Below, one piece after another: positions 1-11,173 of a stretch of DNA of 64,000 bases. The notes below the pieces were generated by a model, which saw only the letters and a program-made list of their open reading frames with translations, made no database searches and was not told the DNA's origin. Made by a program: the position numbers and the translations under genes. The stretch's first letter is position 1. The number at the start of each line of letters is the position of its first letter. Origin of the DNA: Pelobates cultripes. Lineage: Eukaryota; Chordata; Amphibia; Anura; Pelobatidae. The stretch is taken from contig OW240912.1 in NCBI GenBank assembly GCA_933207985.1, positions 201,116,845-201,180,844 on the forward strand, in the 5' to 3' direction.

Positions 1-235
1 CACATACATACAAACACACATACATACATAGAAACATACATACAAACACACACACACAGACACATATATACAGACAAACATATACATACAAACACACACA
101 TACACAGACATACACACACATACATACACACACAGACAACACACACAGACAGACATACACACAAAGAAAAGTTCATACAGACACATACGTACAAACAAAC
201 ACACTCATATACAAAATATTTTAGTCACCCTCCTG
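1..235. repeat. CA-rich microsatellite
   Basis: Imperfect runs of ACAC, ACAT and ACAGAC units fill the left edge of the window. The same kind of tract, followed by the same unique sequence, recurs at about 17800-18175. The tract is therefore probably an internal part of an interspersed repeat family rather than an isolated microsatellite. Confidence 0.9.
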
Positions 236-640
236 TTTCCTACCTTTTCGATGCAGGTGCGTGACTTTCCTGGGGTGCAGTGTTGGCTCAGCCTGATAGG
301 AGTCAGAGTTCCCTCTCTGACTCCCTCCTCTCTTCCTCCCATGCGGCTCCCATTGTAAGCTGGGAGGAGTGACGGGTCAGTCACTTCCTCCCAGCTGTGA
401 TGTCATCAAAGGGGGCCCGGTCGCGCTGTTAAAGCTGACCGGGCCCGCTGGAAATCCATAGCCATCAGGTGGCCTGAACAGCATGGGCCACCTGAAGGGG
501 CCCCTCAACATGCGACTCCAGTGGTTATACCACGCGGGCCAGGCCTGCAAAACATGACTGCGGCACCCTAACACAGGGGTCCTCAGCGCGGCCAGGTCCG
601 GTCGCAGCTGCAACCCCTGTGACCATGGTATGTACGCCAC
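236..640. repeat. Interspersed repeat, copy 1 (same family as 18186-19490)
   Basis: The sequence after the CA tract (CACCCTCCTGTTTCCTACC, then a GC-rich body with CCTCCCAGCTGTGATGTCAT and a stretch ending near GTATGTACGCCACTG) closely matches 18186-18288 joined to 19197-19495. The second copy is interrupted by a solo LTR; this one is not, so it serves as the empty-site reference. I see no coding capacity; short open frames here are incidental to high GC. The family is not identified. Confidence 0.75.
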
Positions 641-815
641 TGCTCCCTACATTTGAGAGAGTTGGTGTGGATTTTCTCCCTGGGGTCTAGTGGTGCTGCT
701 CTGATGTTCACACTCTTTCTGCACTGCTCCCTCATGCAAACCTTTTGTGATATCATATCCCGGCATCCTGGGGTGCGCAAAGGAGCAGGAAGATCAGAGC
801 TCCCTCGCCGCAGGA

Positions 816-1479
816 TATTGCTTTCCTGCAGAGGGACTTGGATAGATTTGGGGCTGGGCACTAAAATGGCAGATGAATTGTTATAGATAACAAATTAGGC
901 AGCAATATGCAATGTCAATCTGCAGTTGCTAAGGCCAGTAAGGTTTTGTCATGTATAAATAGGGGCATAAATTCTCGGGATTAAAATATAATTTTGCCTC
1001 TTTATAAATCGCTGGTAAGACCACACCTTGAATATGCTTTGCAATTTTGGGCACCTGTTCTAAAGAAAGATATCATGGCACTAGAAAAAGTCCAGAGACG
1101 AGCTACAAAATTGATAAAAGGAATGGAGCATTTTAGTTATGAAGAAAGGTAAAAAAAATTAAGTCTGTTTAGTTTAGGAAAAACGGCGCCTGAGAGGGGA
1201 TATGATAACTTTATACAAATATATTCGGGGCCAGTACAAACCTTTATCTGGAAATCTATTCATAAACAGGGCTATACATAGGACACGAGGTCACACATTT
1301 AGGCTGGAAGAAAGGAGATTTCATCTAAGGCAAAGAAAAGGTTTTTTTACAGTAAGAGCAATAAAGATATGTAATTCTCTGCCTGAAGAGGTGGTTTTGT
1401 CAGAGTCACCACAGAGGTTTAAACTGCAATTGGATAAATACTTACAAAAACATAACATACAGGGATATCATTTCTAATT
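816..1479 (+). pseudogene. CR1/L2-like LINE ORF2 fragment, C-terminal part
   Basis: Translation shows the end of a non-LTR reverse transcriptase of the Jockey/CR1 superfamily. The linker after the RT is followed by a [16 protein letters not shown] block (about 1087-1125) and an open stretch (1202-1477, 91 aa) with RTRGHTFRL, FFTVRAIKICNSLPEE and FKLQLDKYL motifs, typical of CR1/L2 C-termini. An internal deletion near 875-885 removes sequence still present in the antisense relative at 62257-63020. The fragment is cut at 1479/1480 by a hAT-type insertion and resumes at 3431. It is dead: no endonuclease, no complete RT, and frame breaks near 1150. CR1 versus L2 assignment is uncertain. Confidence 0.8.
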
Positions 1480-2235
1480 AGTGGGGTCAGGGCCGGACTG
1501 GGGAAAAAATTAGGCCCGGGCATTTTTCAATCAGAGCGGCCCCCTAAGAAGGGGGCGGGGCCAGAGAGGGTGTGTTTTGTCATCACTAATGACAAGCACG
1601 CCCCCTCTCAAAGTGAGCATGTTGGTTCAATGCCAGAGCCCTGCTGAAGAGCTCTGGCATTAGAAAAAGGCCCTGTATTTGTTCTGCGCAGCGCAAGCAA
1701 ATTTAATAACATGCTTGCGCTGTGTTTGCTTTTAAATTGTCTCTGGTGTCTCCACAAGTGGGATACCAGAGGACAAAAGGGCCAGGAAAGTGTATGGTGC
1801 ATGTGTTTGGAGCCTGCTTGTGGGATTGCGTGTGTGTAGAGTGTGGTGTGGTATTGTGTAAATAGGTCAATTTCATATGTGTTTGTGGTGTAATATGTGT
1901 GGCTAGGGGCTGTAGAGAGTGTGTGTATAGGTGGCATAGTGTTATAGGGGATGTAGCGAGTGTGTGCATACGGGCTGTAGTGTGTGTATAGGTGACGTAG
2001 TGTGTGTAGGGGTTGTAGAGAGGGTGTGTTTAGAGAATGTTGTATGTGTTTGCTGACAAGGAATGTAGTGTGTGTGTAGGTGGTGCAGTGTGTGTGTAGG
2101 AGATCTAGTGTGTAAAGGACCCAGAGTGTGTATAGGAGATTGTGTGTGTGTGTGTGTGTGTGTATAGAGGATTAAGAGTGCATATAAGGTAAGGGATCTA
2201 GCGTGTATCTGGAGCGTAATGTATGTAGTGCTGTA

Positions 2236-2268
<33 letters not shown>

Positions 2269-2406
2269 AACATACATATATATATTTGGACGTATTGTAT
2301 GTGTGAGGGGCGCAGTGTGTGTGTATGTAAGAGGGGTGCTGTGTGTGAGGGTGTTTTTATCTGCCGTCACATTCTAATTTTCTTTGTCTGTTAACTCACT
2401 GAGGGT

Positions 2407-2412
<6 letters not shown>

Positions 2413-2467
<55 letters not shown>

Positions 2468-2468
2468 A
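2413..2468. repeat. (TA)n(TG)n microsatellite
   Basis: An uninterrupted run of TA dinucleotides passes directly into a TG run. It lies inside the hAT-type element just before the minisatellite. Confidence 0.9.
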
Positions 2469-2506
2469 GCGAGGGTGCTGTGTGTGAGTGAGGGTGCTGT
2501 GTGTGA

Positions 2507-2850
2507 GTGAGGGCGCTGTGTGTGAGTGAGTGCGCTGTGTGTGTCTGGGTGCGCTGTGTGTGTCTGGGGGTGCTGTGTGTGTCTGGGGGTGCTGTGTGTG
2601 TCTGGGGTTGCTGTGTGTGTCTGGGGGTACTGTGTGTGTCTGGGGGTACTGTGTGTGTCTGGGTGCTGTGTGTGTCTGGGTGCTGTGTGTGTCTGGGGGT
2701 GCTTTGTGTGTCTGGGGGTGCTGTGTGTGTCTGGGTGCTGTGTGTCTGGGGGTGCTGTGTGTGTCTGGGTGCTGTGTATGTCTGGGGGTGATGTGTGTGT
2801 CTGGGGGTGATGTGTGTGTCTGGGGGTGATGTGTGTGTGTCTGGGGGTGA
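2507..2850. repeat. 19-bp minisatellite inside the hAT-type element
   Basis: About 18 tandem units of the form TGCTGTGTGTGTCTGGGGG, some shortened to about 15-16 bp. Because the unit is not a multiple of three and lacks stop codons, all three forward frames stay open for about 90 codons. The resulting Cys/Val/Gly-rich reading frames are artefacts of the repeat. Confidence 0.9.
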
Positions 2851-3055
2851 TGTGTGTGAGTGTGATTTTTTTTAATTTAAATTTTTTTTTTTTTAATTAA
2901 TAATAATAATTTTAAAAAAAAAGTTATATCCCCCCCCTCCCTTCTTACCTTTAGCCTGGGAGGGGGGGGCCGTTTTGCCTGGGACGGGGGGGGGAGCCGT
3001 TCTGCCATGGGAAAGGCCTTGCTGCCTGATCCCTGGTGGTCCTAGTGGTGAGCGT

Positions 3056-3128
3056 GAACTCTAGCCTGTAGGCTAGAGTTCACTCTCGCGAGATCTGAGC
3101 GTTGCCGCGGTAACCGCGGCAACGCTCA
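3056..3128. repeat. Two adjacent GC-rich perfect hairpins
   Basis: A palindrome around ACTCTAGCCTGTAGGCTAGAGT (3056-3081) is followed by a 33-bp palindrome, 3096-3128, whose arms begin TGAGCGTTGCCGCGG. They sit in the subterminal part of the hAT-type element and may act as cruciform or subterminal transposase-binding structure; that role is inference. Confidence 0.8.
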
Positions 3129-3430
3129 GAATCCCGCGAGAGGACCCGGCGGAGCTGCTGGATAGAGCTCCGCCGGTCCTCTCCCTCCCTCCCTCACACC
3201 CCAGCAAGCGGCCGCCTGGAAGTGTCTCTGGGCCGGTAAAGGGAGATCTTTGATCTCCCCACCGGCCCATGGAGGCACACAGCGGGGCCGGCGCTCGGGT
3301 AGTGCTGGCCCTGCAGGAGCCGGCCGGGGAGATCCTGTGATCTCCCCTGCCGGCCTCGGCCCCACAGCCATCGCGGCCCACCGGGCATTTGCCCGGTATG
3401 CCCGATGGCCAGTCCGGGCCTGAGTGGGGT

Positions 3431-3630
3431 AATAGCTGCTTGGTCAAGGAGATATCTGACTGCTATTTTGGGGTCAAGAAGGAATTTTCTCCTAGTTTGT
3501 GGCAAAATTGGAAGTGCTTCAGACTAGGTTTTTTGCCTTCTTTTGGATCAAAAGCAACAACATATGTGAGGAAGGCTGAACTTGATGGACGCAAGTCTCT
3601 TTTCAGCTATGTAACTATGTAACTATATTC
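3431..3630 (+). mobile_element. CR1/L2-like LINE 3' end (continuation of 816-1479)
   Basis: This is the 3' untranslated part of the LINE interrupted at 1479. It ends in two copies of an octamer-like TATGTAAC unit, the kind of short 3' tandem tail seen on CR1-type elements. The same sequence in reverse complement is found at 52111-52330, which identifies both as one family. Confidence 0.75.
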
Positions 3631-3986
3631 TGCTCCCTCGCCTATCCTCTACTGATCCCAGCAGCAAACCATTGGACCCAAGGGATGAGGTTGCATTGCA
3701 ACTCCCTTTCACAGTAAGAAAAGAGAGGCTTGTGTATAAGTCTGTGTGTGTGCATGAGTCTTAGTGTGTGAATATGAAGTTGTGCAAGCATGTGTATATG
3801 AGTCTTTATGTGTGTCTGTATGGGTCTGTGTGTGCATATGGGTCTGTGTGTTTGTGTATGAGTCTGTGTGTGCATATGGGTCTGTGTGTTTGTGTATAAC
3901 AAATCCCAATCTCCCCACACAGATATTTTCAAATAAATATTCACCTTATATAACACTGAAAAATAGCATGTGAAAAGAAGTGCACA
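3631..3986. repeat. TG-rich microsatellite and repeat flank
   Basis: Imperfect TGTGTG/TATGGGTCTG repeats at about 3740-3898 lead into a short AT-rich stretch that resembles 6630-6700 (ATATAACA and AAAAAGCA blocks). This suggests an unnamed interspersed repeat that was later split by the hAT-type insertion at 3995. No gene is visible. Confidence 0.6.
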
Positions 3987-3994
3987 CTCTAGTA

Positions 3995-4936
3995 CAAGCA
4001 TGTCAAACTCGCAGCCTACAATAAATATTTTTAGGGCCCAGCGAGCCGCGAGTTTGCCATGCTTACTAAAGCAGAGTAGGCACCTGCTCACCCCACATTG
4101 CAGGTGCGTACTCTGCCAAAGTTACCCGGCTGGGAAGAGCGGTCCCTGGTGGCAGCAAGGGAGCTCAGTCTTCCTGTTCCTCACTGCTCCCTCACGCACG
4201 CCCTCTGTAGTGATGCCGGGTGCTGGAATATGACGACATTTCGGCACCCGGCATCAGGGAGCTCCCGAGAAAAGATCAGGGAGAGACCCCACACCAGCTT
4301 CCAAAGTTAGGGAGCAATAAATAAAATGATATGAGTGTATGCAAGAATGTGTAAATGTGTGTGTGTGTTTCTGTCTGTGTGTCTATGTCAGTGTGTGTGT
4401 GTCTGTCAGAGAGTGTGTGTCTGTCTGATAGTGTGTGTGTGTGTGTCTGTCAGTGAGTGTGTGTCTGTCAGTGTGTGTGTGTCTGTCAGTGTGTGTTGGT
4501 CAGTATTGAGATGGCCGCGGGTGGACAGTGGAGGACCTGGAGGTGTATGAAGGCACGCAACGCCACGTCACATTCTGACGTGACGTCAACGTGCTCCACA
4601 TTCACAGGTTTTCAAGGAGTAGCTGGAGGATATAGAGAGGGGGACTGGAATTTAGTATAGAGGGGAGGACTGTGAATTACTACAGAGGGCGGGACTGGGA
4701 TTTAGTGCAGTGGGGGGAGAACTGGGATTTAGTGTAGAGGGGGGGACTGGGATTTAGTACAGGGGGACTGAGGTTTAGCAGAGGGGGATGCTGGTTTTTT
4801 ATTTTTTTTTTACACTGTACTTTTCAAAACAAACCTTTTTTTCTATGAAAATTTAAGGTTTTGTTTTTCTTGCAGCCCACATATACTTAAACCTTGTTTA
4901 TGTGGCCCGTGCTAGCTTTTGAGTTTGACATGCTTG
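3995..4936. mobile_element. Second non-autonomous hAT-type element with 8-bp TSD
   Basis: The termini are CAAGCATGTCAAACTCG and its near reverse complement GAGTTTGACATGCTTG. An exact 8-bp duplication CTCTAGTA (3987-3994 and 4937-4944) flanks the element; the CTCTAG core fits hAT target preference. The termini resemble the GTGTCAAACTC ends of known vertebrate hAT families. The 942-bp interior carries a TG microsatellite (about 4358-4498) and a minisatellite (4625-4790) but no transposase. Confidence 0.88.
4625..4790. repeat. Minisatellite, about 34-bp unit
   Basis: Five or so degenerate copies of a unit reading GGGACTGGGATTTAGTRYAG with a G-rich spacer lie inside the hAT-type element at 3995-4936. 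Confidence 0.85.
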
Positions 4937-5214
4937 CTCTAGTATATTATACCATTTTGGTCACCTCTGCCCATGATGTCTGCTGTTTGCCCTTCTGTGG
5001 GATTGATTTTACTGATGGATATTGGATACATTTGATTGGCAGCTGTCCATTTTCAAGTTTTGTCAATTTGACTGCTATACATCAGGAAAAGCAATTCCTA
5101 CTTTTTCTTGTACATTTTATGAAAACTACAACTCTCAGGAAAAAAATAAAAAAAATAAAAAGGTATTCAAACATTGGTAGATATATAGAAGCAGATTAGA
5201 TAAAGTTTTTAGTT

Positions 5215-5340
5215 TTTATTAACAGAGTGATTTTAAGTCAGTGTTTTATTGTGGTACTTTAAACAATCACCCTGAATTGTACCCCATTGTACAGCGCTAT
5301 GGAATTTGCTGGCGATATTTAAATAATAAAATATTTAATA
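5215..5340 (+). repeat. L2/SINE-type 3' tail
   Basis: The segment TGTACAGCGCTATGGAATTT followed by GCTGGCG and an AT-rich end matches the widespread L2-clade 3' tail (consensus around GCGCTATGGAAT...GGCGCTATATAAAT) used by L2 LINEs and the SINEs that parasitise them. No internal RNA polymerase III boxes could be assigned, so LINE versus SINE is left open. Confidence 0.55.
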
Positions 5341-8300
5341 TAGTGATGGAAAGCTTCAATTATCTTACCAACAAGAAAATACTTCCCATAGCATCAGATG
5401 CTCATGCGACGGTTCAACACAGCACCAAACAATCATTCATAGTTTTGGTTTTAGATGGACCTCACCTTTCTCACATGAAAAAGACTAATTGCAGATGTAG
5501 CTTAATTGAACTTCCCACCCAGAGAGCTTGTAACTAAATTAACTACATTGTTGTCAGTATTCACAGATTAAAGATTTACCTCCGCGAGAACCACCTTTCT
5601 ATCCTTCTTCATTTCCATTCATGTGTTTGCTCCTTATTTCCTGAAATGTATTATTGATATAATGAAAGTTATGTGCACTGAACAATTATGCAACAGAGTT
5701 TCAAGTGTGGAGCAATTACCATGGAAACCATTAAAATAGTTTTGCTGATGGTTTCACTTTCAGAACTCTAACCAAATTCTACTTCTTACATAGAATTCTA
5801 TTCATGGCTGTGTTATATATTGTATGAGGAAATCTATGTTCACAGTTTAAGAAACAGTAAGATCTTGCTTAGTCAGACAGCTAGCTAGCACTTACCTATA
5901 ATATAAGAAATTACCTCTTACATCTCCAAAGACCTTTGGAAACATTTGATTGTGTTCACAACTGAGTTATGTTTCCAGTAGGATTTAGTTTGTATTACAT
6001 TATGACCAATTTATTTGTCCGTTCAAAATAAATATATTTCTTCTGCCTAGATTAATTATTAAAGTTAATGTCAAACCTGTCTGATTATTCATCAAAGAGC
6101 ATACCTAATTCAAATGCATTAATATGTGCCTAAGGTGTGTAATCATAAATTGCTTTAGTGATATCTAGTAAACCATTGAAAGTAAAATATTGCTTATTAT
6201 AACATCAAGCTTTTAAGTGATGCTGAAATGTAAGACTGTAGTGTGGTTACAGCTCTATTTTAAATGTTGCTATAGTTATATGATGGTACTTAAAACAATC
6301 TCATACCAAAACAATTTAACTTAACTTAATTGAGCAGTATTGGTTTATAGGTCATGACTCTGCAATCTCAATGCTCAATTCTCTGGCATTTAAGAGTTAA
6401 ATCATGTTTGATTCTGTTTATACAGTCCTAGTCACACCTCCCCTGCCTGTGACTGACAGTCTGCATGTAAAAATTGTTTTTATTTTCAATCAGATCTTAC
6501 AGCACCGTATGTTTACTTGAGATGTCCTTACCTCCTGCTCTGTTGAACCCACAGGATGTTTCAGTGTCTAGCAGGCAAATAATAGTGCAGTATATAGGGA
6601 ATTATAAATTAAACACACTGATCACCCCACACAGATCTTTTAAAATATATATTCCTCTTATATAACATTAAAAAAAAGCACTTGGAAAGAATTCTCGAGT
6701 GTACACTCTAATAAAATAAGGAAAGCTAAAAAAAATAAAACATATTCAGGAAATGTGTAGGACGTTTGTGTGAGTTTCCACTAGGTAAAGAGTAGCTAGG
6801 GCTGCTTAAAAAAGTGATTAAACCCCTAAATACCAGAGAACTAAACGGGAGCTTGAACTATACACCAAAACCACTTCTGTATACTAAAGTTGTTTTGGTG
6901 CTTACAGTGTCCTTTTCATTTGAGGCTAGGGTAAAATCACCACACTCAATATGTTGTGGGCTGAAAAATCTGTTGTCCAGCTCTGATTAATACGAGGTAT
7001 AGCTCACATTATCAATTTCCATGAGTGTTAAAGTGTTACTCCAAGTATCATAACCACTAGAGTGTGCTGTAGAATCTATGATACCAGGGGTACCCTTGTG
7101 TTGTTCCTCGGTAATGGGAAGATTTAACATCTTTAAGCACTAAGTGGTTTCTAGAATTGATTATAGCATTTTTGTCTCTTTCTAATATCATTGTTGCCTA
7201 GCAGGTAAATTGCTTATATGTTCTCTGAAACTTTAAGTGTAATAGTTTTTTACAATGGTGCTAAAGGAATATTACAAGCTCCACATCCTATTGCTTTGAA
7301 GCAATGGGTTTTAGACCTTTTTAATATAACCCTTTTTACCATTGCTAAAACAATGCAGGCTCCATGGTTAGTCAGGTAATAAAGAAACAAGAATTTATCA
7401 TTATGAGGTCTTAAGATTATTGAATAGGTACCAAGAGTACCCCCCTTGTTAGCATACTGCTCTAAATGGTAGACAGGAAAAAAGAGTATTTCTTTCTTTG
7501 CAAAAATTGACTATAACGTACCTTTTTTGCTAAAATTAGTTAGTATTTTTATTGCTTAACCCTCCGTATTTCACAAGGGTGAGTTTCAAATAGGTCCTCT
7601 TCTGTCTATGCTGTTTTGTCTGCTCTTTTTTAGATAAGAGGATCTGTGGGTTCTCAGGACAAAATGTCATTAATGAATCACTTAAAAAGGCCAGAGCTAA
7701 CATACATAGTTATATCAATTATTGGATACAAAGAATAATAGGATGCTGTAGTATTTATGGACAAGCCCCTGCTGGTATTGTACAAGGGTAATAAATAAAC
7801 TGAACATTGAGTTAGTCATGTGCATATGAAATAGATTTTTTCTAGGCAGTAAACAAACACCCAGCTCCCCATGATAATTTGCAATGGCTATTGTATGCCC
7901 TGCTTTCACTAACTTGGCTTTCTCATAGCCCCCTCAGATAGATTGACCTCCTGCCGCTTTCTATGTGTTAGGCATTAACTAACAGTATAAGTCAGCATGG
8001 AAGCAGTCTGATATTAACCTGGCAATTTTAGAATTACAAAGACAAACAAGATGAAAACTGCAGGGTGACAAGTCTGTAACCTCTGCTGACTTTTTAGTAA
8101 CCTCTCAACTTTGACTCTGAATAAACCTGGGCACATCTAGTTTCTATGTCGTGTGTGGGAGGCATAACATATCAATCTCACACTTTACCAATTTGTTCAA
8201 TTACTTATTATGTTTCTGGACCTAACTGCATTGCGTAGTGTAATGTATTGTGTGGTTCAGAATGTGGGAGATCTGAAAATAAAAGCATGTAGTTTGTACG

Positions 8301-8811
8301 CTCGAAAAAAAACAGGTTACAATGTATTCCAAAAAAGGGATGCAGAAGGATCAAACTGAAATTGTATTGCTTTTTGATAAACTGCAAGTGTCCCAAAAGG
8401 TAGGTCTCCAGATCTTTCAACACTACAGCTTTTATGATGCTTTGTCTTTCTATATACATTCTAAATGCATGCAAAGGATCATGGGAGTTATAGTTCTAAA
8501 ACATCTGGGGATCTACCTTTTGGGCACCCCTGGTCGATGGCATCAAATAATCTTACAATGAACCTTGTAGAAGAAAAAATAAAAATGACCACACTTATAT
8601 CATATGCAATAAATTTCACCAGGACGCTCCGTGAAAAGTGCTGTTTATTGATCAGCAAGTGTCAGTGATAGACACGTAACACATTGAGTTTCCTAAAAGT
8701 TTTTTATCTTTTTTTTTTAGTTTGTAGATCTGTTTTTTTGTTTTGTTTTTATGGTGTGGTCTGTTTTACTGCCATGCGTGAACAAATGGATCAATAAAAA
8801 ACATTTTTTAG
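5341..8811. other. Intergenic, no gene recognised
   Basis: AT-rich sequence without a supported reading frame. Fragments of local repeat families can be seen: 6430-6720 resembles 17700-17790 and 3900-3985, and 8465-8540 holds a short CATGGGAGTTATAGTTCTA segment of a hAT-like MITE related to 30824-30959. The rest (5540-6400, 6720-8200) shows no structure I can name. Confidence 0.6.
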
Positions 8812-8913
8812 GGGGGCGTGGTTTGGAGGCCGAGGAAGATGGCGGCGTAAACCTGGAGATCCCCGGCAGGCTCAGACAACATCCTTGTCAAAGCACCTAA
8901 AATCCAGGCAACC

Positions 8914-9822
8914 ATGGGCAAAACTCACCGGGCATCACACACAAACAAAACAGCCGACACCCCGAAGGGATCCGCTGCCTCCTCACTGTGGCAATATCTA
9001 GTATCTAGTAACTGACTCGGAGGCCTCCGGCAGCTCCCGGCCCGCATCGCCACGATGCAGACCCGGACCTCCCTGGATCCCCAGCCGGACTGGGTGCAAC
9101 TGATCCGGGCACTCCCAACCAGACAAGACTTGAAGGAGGCTAACTCGGAGTTACGAGCCTCCATCACCGCGGAACTACACTCCCTGCGGGATGACATCCA
9201 GGGCCTACACACGAAGGTGTCCCAATTAGAAGCGGATTGTGACCATCTGACCTCCGCCCAATCTGCAAACACTGACACCCTACATCGCCACACTGCACAA
9301 ATGAGACAGATGGCCTTACACATGGAGGACCTGGACAACCGGGGTAGACGACAAAATATCAGGGTGCGCGGCATCCCAGAAAATCTTGATCAAACAGCAC
9401 CGATGTCGGATACTCTCAGAGAACTATTCAACAAGATCCTGGGCCACTGCCATCGAGTTCGTCAGAGCACACTGTGCATTGAGACCAAGGGGCCCACCGG
9501 AGGCCCCCCCCCAAGGGACACAATTTGTTGCTTGGCCAGTTTTCAACTCAAGGAGGAGATATTGCGAAAAGCTCGTGGCACAGAAAGGGTAACGCTAAAC
9601 AGAGTGGACATACAACTGTACCCGGATCTCTCACCAGCTACCCTGGCATACCGTCAGGCGATGAGGCCCCTCACAAGAATCCTCCAAACCAATAAAATCA
9701 GATACAGATGGAACTTCCTGACCGGGTTACAGATCATCACTGTGACAGGACCTTTCACAGTCCGACACCCAGAGGACCTGAGCGACCTCAGTATGGAACT
9801 CCAACTCCACACGTCAATATGA
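8914..9822 (+). pseudogene. LINE A ORF1 (L1 ORF1p-like nucleic-acid chaperone), nonsense-interrupted
   Basis: The likely original start is the ATG at 8914 (ACCATGG context). In-frame translation meets one TGA at codon 34 (9013-9015) and then stays open to 9822, giving a 255-aa frame from the internal ATG at 9055. The order is an L1 ORF1p one: a coiled-coil-like heptad region, then the hallmark block [20 protein letters not shown] opening the RRM-like domain, and a C-terminal region with YRQAMRPLTRIL. L1 ORF1p trimers bind LINE RNA in ribonucleoprotein particles. The downstream frame is long for a dead element, but the early stop and the broken ORF2 make it non-functional. Confidence 0.82.
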
Positions 9823-11173
9823 CATAGCCGGACCCACTCACCTTCTACATGGCACCACCTGCGTCCCAGGGACTCCCTCCACAACTACACGGAAGCAGAG
9901 TGTCCCGCCAATAGGCTACCCGGCCCTCGGGGACAACCGCATAAAAGACTGATGACGGACGCAGTGCATAACCGCAAGTAACATTAAACGGGACTCTCTC
10001 TCCAACTGGGGTACCAGCCCCCTTACGAAAACTTCGGGGTTCAGACCCGCAAACACACACCACTATGGATAGAGGGGAGGGGGGGGAAAGCGAGACAGGG
10101 ATGGGGATCACCCGACTACCATTACCCTGGCTCCTGAGGGAGGGTGGATCCGGGGACACAAGCAAACGGGACAAGCAGGCAGACCTGAATAGGGTATTGA
10201 GATGGGAAGCCAACATTCGGCAGCTGCCGGGGGTCACCAACTGTTTAGCGCGACCTTATTCCGACTCACTTCACTATCCTGATGTCGCACAGGCGCAGGC
10301 CCTAGACGGTGGGGCAGCTATAACCCATACACATTTCAACGCTTGTGTGTGTAGACAGCGGCCTAACAGAGCATGCTTTACTTCACGGTTAAGTTCCCAA
10401 GTGGGGCTATAATCCAAGCAATAATGACCTAGTTCTTGCAATGTTCCCCGAAACCTATACTGCTGAGGGGGGAGAAGGTGACAACAGAGACCCAGCGGGA
10501 AGTGCACTAGAAGGGGGCACCACACTAGCTCATATTAGAAATATTAGAAAGGGCTTGCCCGCATGCTGTGACAGGAACACCTATATTGTGGAATATGCAA
10601 CTGTTATGTTATGTTATGCTACTTGGTTTGAAATTTACTTTCATGTTAGAAAAGATTTAGTTACTTGTTCTGTTATAACGTTTCTCTTTGCACGTGCACA
10701 CAGCAGTCACACACGACCCGGAACCCATGGGTTACAACCTCCACTGACGAGGACCATAATAACGACTCAAATCCAGCAGATAGAGCTGACAGGGGACCTA
10801 CACGGACCCGACGGACCGAGACATGCTACAAAGGTACACACCAACCACCACCACGCACGCGGACACAGGGAGGACTGGTTCCACCCGGAGTCCCCTTGCC
10901 TCCTCCTACAGCCCTACAGGGCACAGCGACCTAAGACAGGTGAGTGGACACCGTGGACCACAGGTGGCCACGGGCTTAACCGCTTCCCGTCGCTGACGCC
11001 TTCCCGCTACTATACAGTGACGAGAAGACACACACATACACTCCACGACACCTGTTCCCCATATCCCAAAACCCCCACCCGGCCTACCCTACCTGACACA
11101 CACACCCTACGAACCCCGGAATTGACAGAGACACGCGGACCAACTGACTCAGCCATCCTAACACCAAGACACG
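9823..11173 (+). other. LINE A inter-ORF region
   Basis: This 1.35-kb stretch separates ORF1 from ORF2. Most is GC-rich; 10540-10690 is an AT-richer block (repeated TTATG) that may be a small insertion. The open frame 10441-11214 has no recognisable domain and is rich in Thr/Pro/His, so I read it as non-coding LINE sequence. Confidence 0.6.

Larger units (their letters stand above)
1488..3422. mobile_element. Non-autonomous hAT-type DNA transposon with 8-bp TSD
   Basis: The element starts CAGGGCCGGACTGG and ends CCAGTCCGGGCCTG, imperfect terminal inverted repeats of hAT type. It is flanked by an exact 8-bp duplication AGTGGGGT (1480-1487 and 3423-3430). Removing the element and one duplication rejoins the CR1-like LINE fragment at 1479/3431, which confirms the boundaries. 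The 1,935-bp interior has no transposase. It consists of TG-rich microsatellite, a 19-bp minisatellite (2507-2850) and GC-rich palindromes (3056-3128). It must have been mobilised by a transposase from elsewhere. Confidence 0.85.

Noticed and set aside
2507..2829. Three overlapping 94-99-aa Cys/Val/Gly-rich reading frames
   Set aside because: They are one 19-bp minisatellite read in three frames; no stop occurs in the unit. Not genes.
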